A program made the position numbers and the translations under genes. Positions 36,201 to 51,200 of a stretch of DNA of 64,000 nt are shown here, in pieces; the stretch's first letter is position 1; each line of letters starts with the position of its first letter. Below the pieces are notes generated by a model that saw nothing but the letters and a program-made list of their open reading frames with translations, searched no databases and was not told the DNA's origin. This DNA comes from Tolypeutes matacus (lineage: Eukaryota; Chordata; Mammalia; Cingulata; Chlamyphoridae), in the NCBI GenBank assembly GCA_026826555.1, contig JAKSZT010053881.1, forward strand, positions 3,213,848 to 3,277,847, given 5' to 3'.

Positions 36201-39200
36201 TATGATGGAATGTGATCCCAAACAGCCTCTCAGTATTCTTCCTAGGAAGAGGCATTTTCCTTTTTTGCCTCGGTACAAATTTCTAGACATATGGGTGAGT
36301 TTTTGTCCAAGTGAGGACTATCCACGGGTATGACATCTGTTGCCTTGCCAAACCCTTGGCTTGAATCCTTATTTTTCTAAAAACAAAAATACTAATCTAC
36401 TAATAAAAATAAATAAATGATATCTAAAAATCCATTGTTAATTATTGTAAAATTAATTCATGCTCATCACAAAAATGAAACAATGTAGAAATACGGAAAA
36501 TAAAAATGAAAATTTTATCTTCCTCTGCTTCTCAGTGGCACACACCCACACCCACAAAGCATATACACATACAGTGATAATTTTATGTATTTATGGCATC
36601 ATATTAGATCTTTGTTCCAGAATCAGCCTTTTCTTTTCTTTCTTTTTTCCTTTAACTTAATGATTTACTTAACTTCTAGGGCCAGGATCTGAACCAACAT
36701 GCTATATTCCCTCCTAAAAAAGAATGACACAATGTTATACATAAAATAGTGTTGTCTTGTTGATTATTTAAATAGATATTTACTTTAGTTTGGGACTTAA
36801 TTTGAAATAATGTCTTTTTAGCAATATTAATTTAAATGATCAGGGTGCAAGATGACATATAATTTCATTAGAATGATTGTTTTGTTTATCTGATTGGTTA
36901 TGGGCATGAAAAGAAGGCTTTTAAAAAAAGAGCAGATCCTATTGTCTTGTACTGATGAAATAACCCACAGAAAATTGTTCCCAAAAGGCCATAACCTTTT
37001 TTTTTAAAACAATGTATTGAAGTATATCATTCATACAAGAACATACATAAACTATAAGTGTTCAGTAAACATTGTGATCTTACAAAACAAACATGCATAA
37101 CATCATGCAGGACTCCCATACATCACCCCCTGCCCCCCCACAAACACCCTACATTGTTGTGAAACATTTGTTAACAAATCATGAAAGAGCATCGTCAAAG
37201 TATTACTACTAACTGTAGTTCGTATCTTCCAACCCCCTAACATTTTTTTAAGGATTTATTTATTTGTTTACTTTTATCCATTTTTACCCCCCCCCCCATT
37301 TTTGTTGTTTTTCTGTCCATTCGCTGGGCAACTCTCTGTGTCTGTTTCCTGCCCTCTCTTTTCATCCTTCTCCTCCTGTCTTAGCTAGGATTCAATCCTT
37401 GGAACCTCCAATGTGGGAGAGAGGCATCCTACCGCCTGCACCACCTTAGTTCCTGGTTTTTCAGTGCATCTTGTCTTGGCTCTCCCTTGTGTCACTCTCC
37501 TGTTACATCATCATCCTGCTGCGTGGCTTGCAGGGCCTGGCGGTGCACCCACGCACGGGGCCTGGTGGCCCCTGCACCTTCTATATATTTCTTTTTTTCA
37601 TTTTTACCGGGAGGTCCTGGGAATTGAACCCAGGTCCCTCCATATGGGAGACAGATGCCCAACCACCCGAGTCACATCCGTCCCCCTGCTATATCTCTCA
37701 AGGCTGACCAAAGATACCCAAAGTTACAGTCTTTTCCCATACAGAATGGTCATATAATAAATCAGGCTTAGTTTATCACCAGCATTCTAAAAACCAGACT
37801 TAGGGAGAAAAACTAGGTCTGGGAACACATGCATGGTTTCTAATGTAGCGAATGTTTAGCCTACCCTGATTATCACAAAATCAGGACAGTGAGAATATTT
37901 GCATAAGGCTATAACCTTTTAAAGCACTGTTCTGAATTATGTATAAATGCTCTTAAAATTTCTTCAAGTATTTTTATTATATTCTATAGTGCTTTATAAT
38001 GTCACAATTTTACTGTGTTGATTTTTGAAAAATTTTAATCTGGAAAAATGGGAAGATCAAATAGAAATAATCAAGCTCTGCAAAAATTTGCTAAAGTTTT
38101 AAAAATATAGGATGTTTTTGAAAGTGCCAAAGAATTTTGTTGATATTTAGCTGTGAGTGTATTTTAAATGCTATTTACAAGGCATTTCTTTTTTAATCTG
38201 GTTTTAAATTGGAGTGTAATTAAATGCAATAAAATGCACAGATGTTGAGTATACACTTCAAAGTGTTTTAACAAATGTGTACACTTTTATCACCAATATC
38301 CTGGTTGACATAGAGAGTATTACAAGGCCTTTCTTTTAATTTAGGCAAATGTCGTAGTAGCTGATTGGCATGGGACACGTGGAGATGATCCATACACCCT
38401 ACAGTATAGAGGGTGTGGAAAAGAGGGAAAATACATTCATTTCACACCTAACTTTCTACTAAATGATAACTTAACAGCTGGCTATGGGTCACGAGGTAAG
38501 TGAGACCTTCCTATTGACAGTACTATTTATAATATTCTGTGCTTGGCACTAAACAGGACTCAGAGAACCTGAAACCTACCAGGGATTTACCATTTGGGTG
38601 AGGAAATGGGCAAAATGCCCATGAAAAGATAAGGAAGAAAATGAGTCCCCCAAAAAAGGTAATCAGCAGATTAGTGGCCTCACAGAGAGTCTTCAAGGTT
38701 GTATATTATTTTGAAAAATTGAAAGAAGAGAGAGAATGGTAGGAAGAGTGTGGAAAAAACTGGCCACAGAAGAATCCAAAGCACATTTGAGAAATGGGGA
38801 TCAGTAGACCCCATTGAGTGGTGCAGAGACTTGTGTGTAGTGAAGTGGTGGAGGAAATGCTGAAATACACATGGGAGCCAGAGAATGGAGACCCTCAGAA
38901 GCCCAAATTACCAAGGATTATAAACACAGCAGTGACACCAGCAAAACAGTGTTTTAAGACTGATCTGGCTATGTGGATAATCTAGACCCCTCAGATCAGT
39001 GAGGGAGAAACTGGGTATCAGGAGAATAATTAGGATAAGGGTGGAGTCAGTGAGAATGGGAGAGGGCATTGGAGAGATAATGATTACAAGTAGAATTTCC
39101 CACATACCAGGTGCTGTGCTGTTTGCTTTTCAAACATTATTTAATCCCCAAAACACTCAGTGATGAGAGATATTCCAGAAGGGAAAAAAAGAGAAAAGAA

Positions 39201-42200
39201 ATAGGCTTGAGCTGCTATACACTGGAAGGCAAGAGGAGTGTGGACAGCTTTAAGGAATACATCATGGGTTTTGTGTGTATGTGTGTGTGTTTGTTTTTTT
39301 GTTATTTGTTGGTCAGAAGTAGAAAGGATCAGTTTAAAGGGGAAACACACAATTCTGGTTTTAAGGCAAGTTGATTGTGACGCGCAGCGGACTAGTCAGG
39401 TGGAAAGGCCAGGCCTATGGCTGGATGTACATGCTAGAGTTTGGGAGAGAAAGCCACAGCCGCTGTCTTCCACAGAGGGGACTGTTATTTATTTAGTGAA
39501 TGAGATCAGAGGGAGAAAGTATAATAAGGAAAGAGCAGCAAGTCAGAAGCTAACTACCCCATTTTTAATTTTTTGTTTTTGATTTTAACATACAGTAATT
39601 CCTTCCAAATGATGTTTTCATTTCTACCCCCATTTAAATCCACATAGACTTTGTTAGCCTCTGTATAGTTAGCAAGAAGTGACACACTCTGTAATACGCA
39701 CTCTATAAGACTCTTTACAAAACTTTATAAAAAATTTTTTTCTGGTAACCACGGGTGCTGATAATTCTTGCACAAGCCCTTGATTTCATCAGAACTTCCA
39801 TGAATAAGCACAAACTTTTCCTTAAGACTTTTGGCTTTGTAACGTTCCCCTCCCTTCCTTGGTCTCAAGGATAAAAAATTACACAATATGCCACAGACTG
39901 AATCAACTCATCAAACACTGCCTGGGTTCCCAGAACTTAAAAGAATTCTGAAGAAAAGAAAAGAGCATTTTGGGAGGGAGTCAGTCTGGAAAGTTTTATG
40001 GGGAAGTAAGTTTTGATCTGAACTTGGAAGGAAATGCAAGATTTAGAGAGGAAGAAAGTTAGAGAGTATTCAATACCGTGAATAGAGGTTTCCATGAACT
40101 ATGAGTTGGAGATGCACATAAACTTGGCAAATCAGGGATAAAATAAAAGGGAAAGGACCATCCAAGCTGGAGAGGAAGGTCTATGATCTTTTTTGCTCCT
40201 TTCTCCTTCCCCGGCCCTAGGCTTTCAAACATTGCTCTAGATAGGAGATTTATATGCAAAATAAAAGCAGACATGCTTGGATAACACAGATGGAAGAAGA
40301 TGAAAGCTTTGTTTGCTCAGATATGTTGCTTTCCATCTTTTCCCAAACCCTGAACTGAGAGGTTTGTATGAAGCTAAAAAGAAACCCCTTTGGCAGCCAG
40401 TTTGGGAAATTGAGAGGATGTGGGACTCCTCTCTACCTTCAAACAGATGTGCACTAAGTGAACCAGTGGTGTTCATTTATAGGACTAAACATATTTTCAC
40501 ATTGCCTCCTTCCTGGTGGTAGGGGGTGGAGTAGAAGGAGATGAGAATGGGGGTGGGGGAGGAGGGAAGAGTAGGAGAAAACATTGCACTTCAGCTGTTT
40601 AGAATGAGTATATAGTCAAGCTATGCTACATCATAATGGATTAGTAAGGCCCCTCACTGGAAATTTTAGAAACTCAAAAGCAAACGCTCCTTTTCCACAG
40701 GCAGAGTGTTTGTCCACGAATGGGCCCATCTCCGCTGGGGTGTATTTGATGAATATAACAATGAAAAACCTTTCTATGTAAGTGGGCAAAATCAGATTAA
40801 AGTAACAAGGTTAGTACCTTTTCTCATGTTTAAAATTCATTGTTTATTTAACTCTAAAATTAATGATTTATAATTGCAGTGAATATTTAGTTGATAAGAA
40901 AGAGATCCTTTCTTTTTTTCAGTTCTTTAAAAATTGGTAAATATTTACATGGTTCAAATATCAAAACAACATAAAAGGTTGAACTCTTAGATGCCTCACT
41001 CCCATCACTGTCTTCACCCTGTGTTCTTCCTTATCCCCCTAGATAACCATTTTTATTAGTTTCTTTTTTTTAGTTTAGCTTTTCAGTATTTCTTCAGGCA
41101 AATTCAAATATATATGAATATATATTCCTCCTCACTTTCTTTTTTAAATAATTGCTTAAGTAACTGTGCGGGCATGCCATCATTTATTTAATCAGTCCCC
41201 TATTGTTGGACATATGGGTTGTTTCCAATTTTTCCTTATTGCCAATAATGCTGTGGGTCATAACATTATACATATGTCCTTTCTTATTTCTATTGAATAG
41301 CTTCCAAAATTTACAGGGTTACAGGGTACCCTCAACTGTCATTTTGGTAGTTATTGACAGATTGCCATTCTTAGGGAGGCACTGTTTTCCATTCCTATGG
41401 GCAGTGTTTGAGATTCCTTCTTTAGGAAGGGGTCTTTGTTTAAAACATCATCATTACATGTTCATTTTCTTCCTCCCCTAATGTCCAATGGGAAAAGAGC
41501 TGAAAGAAACACTGACTAAGGATATTGCCACTCACTCCCTTCCTCGGGCCTCCAAAAAGCACTTCGGAATTTCCTGGTATCTTTTGCTTTGACCCTGTTT
41601 AATTGTTACAACCTTGATAACACAGAACTCCTTCATCCAGATAAAATGCTTTAAAATAAAGTGCAGTGCTTTTCTAAGTTACTGAACTTTGTTAATAGAG
41701 CGGCTAAAAATGTTTTATGTGTATCTAGCCAGCTACAATCCTTGAAATAAATTATTATATAAGCAAGTGAAGAAGAAACATAAATACTTCTAAATAGACT
41801 CAACTTCTCTTTCTATTTTAGGTGTTCCTCTGACATCACAGGCATCTTTGTGTGTGAAAAAGGGCCTTGCCCCCAAGAAAACTGCATTATTAGTAAGCTT
41901 TTCAAAGAAGGATGTATGTTTATATATAATAGCACTCAAAATGCAACTGCATCGATAATGTTCATGCAAAGTTTATCTTCTGTAAGTATAGCCTTGGGAT
42001 GACAAATTCCTACAAGATTCCATCCCTTCCCAAGATAGACTGATATGTTTTATTTATTTTTTTTAAGATTTTATTTATTTGTTCATTTATCCCCCCCTTG
42101 CTGCTTGTGCTCGCTGGGTCAGCTAACCACGCCGTGCGGGCGGGCTTGCCTTCACCAGGAGGCCCCGGGAACCGAACCCGGGGCCTCCCATATGGTAAAC

Positions 42201-45200
42201 GGGAGCCCTACTGATTGAGCCACAGCCACTTCCCTGATATGTTTTAAATATGCAAAAAATAAGACAACTAAGATTCATTTCCTTTTGGAGCTTGGAAGAC
42301 CTTAGAGTTCATCTAGTTCTTATTTTATAGATGAACAAACTGAAACCCCCAAGATGATCAACCAAATATGAATTCCTTTAGAAAAGTGATTATTTGTTTT
42401 CCAGGGAAGGTGATTTAACAAGGGAAACTGGAGAATGAACTGCTTGTATGGTGGTGTTACTGTAACCTTTCATAGGAAAGGATATTGGGCTAATGAAAAT
42501 AATATAACAAGTGATTTTGTTTCTCTCATTTGAGATAGTAAGCCACTCTATATTTTAATTGCATTTCCTAATTCCCTTTCCCTTATTTTGCATAGTCTAG
42601 GACTTAAAAAGAAAGGTCATGTGTCACATGGTGGGGATAGAGGATAGTTAACTAGCCTTCATCTTTGCAGGTTCAGCAACTCAACTTTGTCTGTATTCTA
42701 GACTAACTAACTAACAAGAGACTAACAAGACACTCATGTTGCTGCACTACCACCACCACCACCTATTAAAACAACTCTTCATCACCCCGAACAGAAAATC
42801 TGTTCCCACTGAGCATTAACTCCCCATAATCCTCTCCTTACTCACTGCTGGTAACCTGTAATCTTCTTTCTGCCTCTGTGAATTTGCATATTCTAGGTAT
42901 TTCATGTAGATGAAATCATGCAATATTTGACACATTCTCTTTCTAGGTAACTTTTAATCTTCAGTCTGGTTTTAGTCATTCTGTAGATTTAAGGTCATTC
43001 ATATTTCTTGTCTGATTCATTGTTTTTAATTTATAGCTTTAGAATCTGAAGCCAACCCAATTCCATATATTTGATCCACATTTTTTTTGCCTGTGTACTA
43101 CTTTTTTGATCCTTTGAAAGACATACACATTAATATCCAATTTGAAAAGTTTACAGTCCCCTAACCATAGTCATGAAATGTAGAGAAAAAAAGTACCAAA
43201 AAAAAGGTTCTGCTCCTATGTCCCCACCCTACTAAGAAATACATGTCCTTCAGCAATTATTAACCTTTCCAAGCTTCAGCTTCCTCCTCCACAAAATTAG
43301 AGATGAGTCTAGAGAGTCTATTAGGTTTCTTCTCACTCTAATTTTCCGTGGCTTTGGTAGCAGGAAGTATCACTACTCTTCATAGGAATATAACCCTGGG
43401 AATACATAATGACATGCCTCTGTAAGAGAGGTGCTAACATAAATTAGTATCATTAAATGGATTATATTCCCAAATTGGGTAGAGGGGGAGACCAGATAGT
43501 AGCTTTAATTTGTTTTTCCCTTATCCTGTTCATACAAAGATCAATATTTGTTGCTACATTATATATGCTGATTGATCAACAAAAAAGGTGTAGTTGCCAT
43601 TGAATAAGATTCCAGGGAATAGACTAATCAAGATAACATGTCTTGAGAAAAGGTTTGGCTCTGGGTGTTTTCTTTAACACAGTATCCTGCTGATAAGATT
43701 CTTTTGTTTCTTAAAACTAAGGTATATATACTTAGTCTGCCTTTTCTTTCCAAGTGAAAATGATCTTTAATTTCTCTATTGACCTCAGCACCACAGTGGT
43801 GTTAGTATTTCAAGCAAAGAGTGCCAGGGTTTATTTACAAACCCGATGTCATTCTTGAAGTATTGTATTTTTCATTTCCTATATTTTAGCTCTCCTATCC
43901 TTCTACCTTTAGTTACTTCAGAATGAGGAAGTACATAGGAGGAATGCCTTTATTCTCTGATAGGCTTTGTTCTTTTTTCAGGTGGTTGAATTCTGCAATG
44001 CAAGTACCCATAACCAAGAAGCTCCAAACCTACAGAACCAAATGTGCAGCCTCAGAAGTGCATGGGATGTAATCGCAGCCTCCACTGATTTTAATCATAG
44101 CTTTCCCATGAATGGGCCTGGGCTTCCACCTCCTCCCACATTCTCCCTCGTACAGGCTGGTGACAAAGTGGTCTGTTTAGTGCTGGATGTGTCCAGCAAC
44201 ATGGCAGAGGTAACATTTTTGAACCAAAATGATTGTAATTCATTCAATTTTTCCTACCAATTTTTAATTTTTTATGTTTTCAGGAGGAGGGGGGATAGAC
44301 ATGGACATTTTATTTCCATAGGGACAGGAGGAACAAACTGATAGAATCTGTTTAAGGGTAAGGGGGCTTGTCAGAAAGGAGAAGTAAAAGAGAATCTAAG
44401 GTTTCTGGCTTAAATAGTTGGAAGAAGCTGTCTTGATTGGAAATGATGATTTTGATGACCATGATGATGGCAATAGTTACTTTCTACTGAGTGCTTGCTA
44501 TGCATCCATTCTGCAGATGAAGAAACTGAAGCTATAAATGATAACTAATTTTTCTGAGAGCACACAAGTAGCAAAGGTTGAAGGCAGGATTCAAAGACCT
44601 TGGTTTATCTATTCTACCCACTTATCCCCCAACATAGTAAGAGTAACAATATTTGGTAAAGGAGGCAATGAATTCAAAGTGTATGGAATTTCAAGTGCCT
44701 GTAAGGCATGGATTGGTGGTGTTTGCTAAGCAGTGTGGAATGCAGAGTCCATACTTAAGGGAGGTGTCTTGTTGTAGACAGAGACCACAGTCATCCCTGA
44801 ATAGGCAGTCATTGAAGTCATTCACCTAGCTGCTTTTTTCTCTTCTCCCACAGCCTTCAAACAAGTGACCTTCATAAATTATCCAATAGCATAACCTACC
44901 TGATCCTGGCTACTAATACTATTTTATATGTGGTTAGGACTTTATATTATAACTGTACTCTCACATATGTATCACGATTGATCCTCACAGGTAAGAAAGA
45001 TATTATTACCCCATTGTACAGATGAGGTGCCCAGCCTAAGTAGTGTCAGGACAGATTCCAGATCCTCTGACTGCAACTCTTCTCTACAATAAGGTCTCTT
45101 TGCAATGTTTCCTCTTATATGGACTGAACTTTTAAAAGAAACATTTATGAACCTAGTCACAGTTGGTTCCATGGATCTTTGAATTCTGGGTTGGAGAGAA

Positions 45201-48200
45201 ATGGTGGGATTATGTGTTCTTAGAGGTAAATTATGAACAGCTTATTGGGGACAGACTTCCACCACCACACCCCCAACAAGTAAAAGCATGCAGTTCTGAA
45301 CTGTAATTAGTTGGATTGTCATAGTTTCGTAGGGCTGCCATAAACAAGTGTCATGAACTCGATAGCTGAAAACAACAGACATGAATTGTCTCACTATTCT
45401 GGAGACCAGCATCCTGAAATCTGTAGCAAGAATCCTTCTGTGCTTCTTCCTAGCCTCTGGTTATTTCCTGGCAATCCTTTGGATTCTATCCCTGTCTTAG
45501 TCATCACAAGGCATTCTCTTCTGTGTCTGCCTGTGTGCAATTCTCCCCTTCTTATAAGGACACAAGTCATATTGGATTAGGACCACCCTAATCCAGTTTG
45601 GCTTCATCTTAACTAATGACATTTTTAAGGTCATATTCATAGGACAGGGATTGGGACTTGAACATGTCTTTTTGGGGGGACACAATTCAATCCATAATAT
45701 GGACAATATTCTAGCATTATGCCTCTCATTACAACTCTTAAAAAATTATGATCCAATATCATAATTTAGTAGAGAGATTTGCTAATTGAGTTACTTAGTC
45801 ATACTTTTCCAACCAAATGTTGTTACCTTTCTTTTTGCCTTTTTTGGGGATATAGGCTGACAGACTCCTTCGACTGCAACAAGCAGCAGAATTTTACTTG
45901 ATGCAAATTGTTGAAATTCATACTTTTGTGGGCATTGCCAGTTTCAACAGCAAAGGAGAGATCAGAGCCCAGCTACACCAAATTAACAGCGATGATGACC
46001 GAAAGCTGCTGGCTTCATATCTGCCTACCACTGTGTCAGATGAAGCAGAAACCAGTGTCTGTTCAGGGCTTAAGAAGGGAATTGAGGTACAGTAGAGCAT
46101 CCCAAGCCCTGCACCACAATCACTTTCCTTTCTCTCCTTCTGCACCCAAGACTGCTTCTGATAAGGGACAAATTAAATTGTTGCAGCATGGTTATAGCAG
46201 CCTCGACTATAGGAGAGTAATGATAAATTATCTTAAAGGCAGAAACCATGACTTGTTCACCATTGTATTCCCTATGCCTGGCAAACTACCTGGCTGTCAT
46301 GGTTGCTTAGTAAATGTTTGTTGAAGGAATGAGTAAATAATGAACACAATAGCCAAAGCTGTGGGACTTCAGCATTACCTGGGTACTTTCTGACACTATC
46401 CCTATCCATTCTGGGACTGTCCCAGCCTTGGCCATTGTTACTTTTGGGTTTCCTAGTCAAATGAGCATGTCTGGCTCCTGCCTATAGTCATACTTCCATG
46501 ATATACCTCAAGCAAATCAGACTCAATGAAGGCCCAAAGTGTGTTTCAGGAATTATAGGGTTCATCTATATCAGCACAAGGATGGATTCAACATTTGGAG
46601 GGCAGCCATGCATCAAGCATTTGGTAGCAAGAAACATGCATCAGCTGCAGTTGTCACAAAATACTTCTCAACCCTGGCTGCACATTGAAATCATCTGAGG
46701 ATTAAAAAATACTGGTTCCTGGGTCTTACCCCTCCAGAGATTCTGATTTAATTGAGCTGGGATGTGGCCTGGTCATTGAAATTTTAAAAACTCCCAATCT
46801 GATTCCAATGTGTAGCCAAGGTTGAGAGCCACTGCTCTAGGCCCTCTGCCACTTTATTAGCTCTTATTGGTCACTCACTGGAACTCAGAGGCAAGGATCT
46901 CACAAAATAATATGTAAAGCATCCTCTATGTGGATACTAAATTATGGCCATAACATGGTAATTATAACAGGATGAGTCCCTGCCCACCAGCAAATCATCA
47001 ATGGCATGTGGAGTGATAAATGCTGTGATGGGATGAGGTGAGGACTGAGTGGCATTGGGCTGGAGTAAAAAGATATGGAGGAACACAAAGAGACATGTGT
47101 CTCACAGGTGGGGACTTTGGAATGAGAGTGACTTCTTCTGCTCAATAAGACATTTCCTTCCAAATGACTGATACTCTATGGTCAGGTGGTTGAAAAACTG
47201 AATGGAAAAGCATATGGCTCTATGATGATATTAGTGACCACTGGAAATGATGAGCATGTCGACAACTGCTTACTCACTGTGCTTAGCAGTGGTTCAACCA
47301 TTCATTCCATTGCCCTGGGTTCATCTGCAGTTGAAAACCTGGAGGAATTATCACATCTTACAGGTAAATAAATTTCTAAAGGTCTTATTTAGAGCATTTC
47401 CTTTTGGCTTGAATATTCAAAGCACAATCTCAGATTATAACAAGAGAACACATGGTTTACCTGAAAAGATAGAAATGGTTTTCTTCAAAAAACAAAAACA
47501 AAAACAAAAACAAAAACAAAAACAAAAATCATTGTTCCAAATTGCCAAAATGTTGCTGCATTTTTGTACTTTTTCCCTGGAAGTTGCCAGTTGCATACAT
47601 GAAATGAAATACTATTTTTTCTTTGTTAAACCAATCTGAGCATATAAAATCATGGAGCTAAAAAATATGTCTGACAACATGGAAGGAACTGGAGGAAATT
47701 ATGTTGCGTGAAGCAACCAGACACAAAAGGACAAATACTGTATGATTGTGCTATTATGAACTAAATATTTGTGTAAACTCATGGAATTAATATAATTAGA
47801 ATATAGGTCACCAGAAAATAGAATGAGGGTAGAGAATGGAAAGCTGAGGGTTAATCTGTGCAGAAGTGGTAAAAAAAAAAAAAAAAAAAAAGAGGTTGTT
47901 TGTAAATTTTTGGAAATGAATAGAAATGGTGAAAGCATATCATAGTATTTGTAACTAGCAGAGCTATTATGTAGGTACAACAGTGGTTGAAAAAGTAAGT
48001 CTAAGGTCAAGTATATTACAAGAAGGAAAGTTTAAAAATGTAATATGGCACCGTATAACACAGTGAAACCTCATGTGAAATACGAATATGGGTGATATTA
48101 ATATTGTTTCTGCAAAATATAAATACAAATAAACTAGAGAGACAGATACAGAATAGCTAGCTACATACCACAGGGGAAGTATAGAGAGGTTAAGAAGTGA

Positions 48201-51200
48201 TGAGTTTTGTTTCTTTATTATTATTATTATTATTATTGGAATAATGAAAATGCTTTAAAATTATTAAAGTGATGAATGCATAGCTATGTGATTACACCGA
48301 ATACCACTGATTGTACACTTTGGATAGATTTATGCTTTATTAAAATGTATTAATAAAATTGATTTGTTAAAAAAAAAAACCAAACCCTTTAGCAGTCACT
48401 CCGCATCCTGCACAGAGGTTGATTGGATGTTAAACTAAATTTAGATACTTTATTAATAATTCTTTTGCTCATGAAGCAAACTTTAGTTAGAACTGAGTTT
48501 GATTCTCAACTTGAGGTACAATTAAAGGGAGAAATGAGGTAGTAAGTAAATGATTCATGGGAATAAAACAGGCTATTTGCTTCTTTAATAGCCTAAATTT
48601 CAGACTTGTGCAATCCACTGTGGTAGCCACTAGTCGCACGTGACAAGTCTATATAAATTTGAATTAAGTAAAATCAAATCAATTAACGATTCATATCCTC
48701 AGTTGCATTAGCCACATTTTAGTGCTCAATAGCCACATGCGGATAGTGGCTTGTACTGGGCAGGGCACAATGTGTCCATGGCTGCAGAATGTCCTACTAG
48801 ACAGCTCTGTAGCCAATTAAAATATTTTAAAGATTGGATTATCAGGTAATTTACTATTTCTTTTCTGGATACAGGCATAAACTAAAATATGCATGATCAT
48901 ATCGATAAAACACATAGAAATATATTTCTTAAAAATATGTCTGAGATTAAGCGCACTAAATTATATGATAAGGACACAGACTATTATAAGATACATATCT
49001 TTTCTGTCTAAATGAGGCACAGAATGATTTTTATCTTATATTCTTTACGTTCAATAATAATGGGTATGCTGATGAAAACTGAAAGGCTGTATTGAATTAT
49101 TTCTGAAAACAATGTTTTAATAGAGAGCAATTACTCTAGAGTGTCTAGCAATTACCTTAACAATAAGATTATTCAATAAACATTTATTGAGTTCTTATCA
49201 TGTACTGGGCAGAGTCCTAGGCCCTGACATTACAGCCATGAACATTACAGATAAAACCAAAACCACTCCCCTCGAGGTATAACCACGTGGTTTTATAGGA
49301 TGCCATGCAAAGCAAGTCACAGCCCCTGCTTCCCCAGAACCAAAGAATGGCCATAGGGTAAGGCCTAACTTATTATTTTTTGTTTTATTTAATCATTTTA
49401 TTATCAGTTAACATCCCAATCATGTATTTCAGGAGGTTTAAAGTTCTTCGTTCCAGATCAATCAAATTCCAATAGCATGGTTGATGCTTTCAGTAGAATT
49501 TCCTCTGGAACTGGAGATGTTTTTCAGCAGCGTGTCCAGGTCAGAATTTCCTGTGTTATAGTTACAGATGAGTGGGGGATTTGGGGGGCGGGGGAGGGAA
49601 GCAAGGACAATAGATGAATTGTGCTAAGTGCTTCATTAATATCATTTGAATATGCAACAGCCCAAGTGTGGAAAGTTTTTTTTTGTTGTTTTTTTTTTTT
49701 TTTTACCGGGAGGTCCCGGGGATCGAACCCCGGTCTCTCCATATGGTAGACGGACGCCGAACTTCTTGAGCCACATCCGTTTCCCTATGTGTGGAAAGTT
49801 TTTAATGAGCTTCTTGGCATCACCAATTTTTACCTTACGTCTGAACTTCTTAGGCCTCGGAGTCATTCTCTATAATTGCTACCTCAGCTTTTCAAGGTCT
49901 GTGAGTAGAGTTTGCTCTCTCTTCTTGGCTCAAAATGGGCGTTGGCATGGTAAGGTCCAGAAGAAAAATAAGAAACTGCGTATTTAGTTTTAGTGCCATA
50001 ATAACTTTTCATCAAACAATCCATTTTACTTTTGCTTCTTTAAGATATTATTTGAAGCTCCTTCCTTGTATAAATTCTAAACATTTCTAAATATCTCTTC
50101 AACTGCCACAGTTTACTTGATTTTGCTCACAGAAGTTTCCTCTAATCAAGACATCTTTAAGAAGACCAAACTTTATTTGCCTAAGTATTTTAAGTATATT
50201 TTGAACATGGGCAATGTTTCGAACAAAATTTTGTCTGTAGTTTCCTCACAGATGGTAAATGAACCGGCCAAGTTAATGACTTGATGTGAATGATGAAGTC
50301 AGTAAATTATATTAGAAAATATTTAACATAAAGATTATATTTACACAGTAAAGTCAATAACCACAATTCCATCATTAGAAATAAGAAAATATCAATTATT
50401 GATGACAATATTTGCTATAAGTTAAACTACAACTGGCTCTTCTGCTAATTCTCAGCAATCTTTCTACCCTATGATTTCCTCTTTAATAACATGGAAGAAA
50501 AATTAAAAATGCAAAATAATTTTAACATAAAATACTTTATATGGGCTCAAATTAGCCTATCTGATGTTCCCAAACACCACTTTCTCCCCCTAGTTGTTTG
50601 TACTTCCTTAGCCCCCTGGACTGAGGGCGGAGATCCCGTCTAAATCCCCTTCAAAAGCCTGGTGTCCAGCACAGAAAGTGGCACAGCAGCCAGCAGTCCA
50701 CAAACACTTTTTAAGTTGATTTGAACAAATAATGCACACTGTCTTTGCTGTTGTCCATCAATATAATTTTGTATGCTTTCTAGTTTTGAGCTGTTTTTAA
50801 AAAGTGTTACTAGTGTATTTATTTAATACACAAATTTTCAGAGTTATTTACAGATTTGTGTCCATTGTGAATGCACAGTGGTTAAATACAGGGGTCAGGT
50901 GTCAGCCTGCCTGGGTTTTATCCCAGTTCCACCTCTTTGATGTATGACATTGGACAAATTACCTCTGTAAGCCTTAGTCTTCTTATATGTAAGATGTGGA
51001 TAACAGTAGTACTTTGAGAGTTTTCATAAAGATTGAGATAATATATGTAAAGCTTTTAGCATTTGTGTATGGTCTTCATACATGTTACACACATGTACGT
51101 GTGCACATGTACATGGCTGGCTTATTGTAAATGGCTAAATGATTTTTACTTTTGCTAATTTGTTTGTATTTGTCATAAAAGTAAAAAAAGCAATGGAATG

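Noticed and set aside
47490..47528. CRISPR-like array
   Set aside because: A simple AAAAAC microsatellite; the genome is mammalian.
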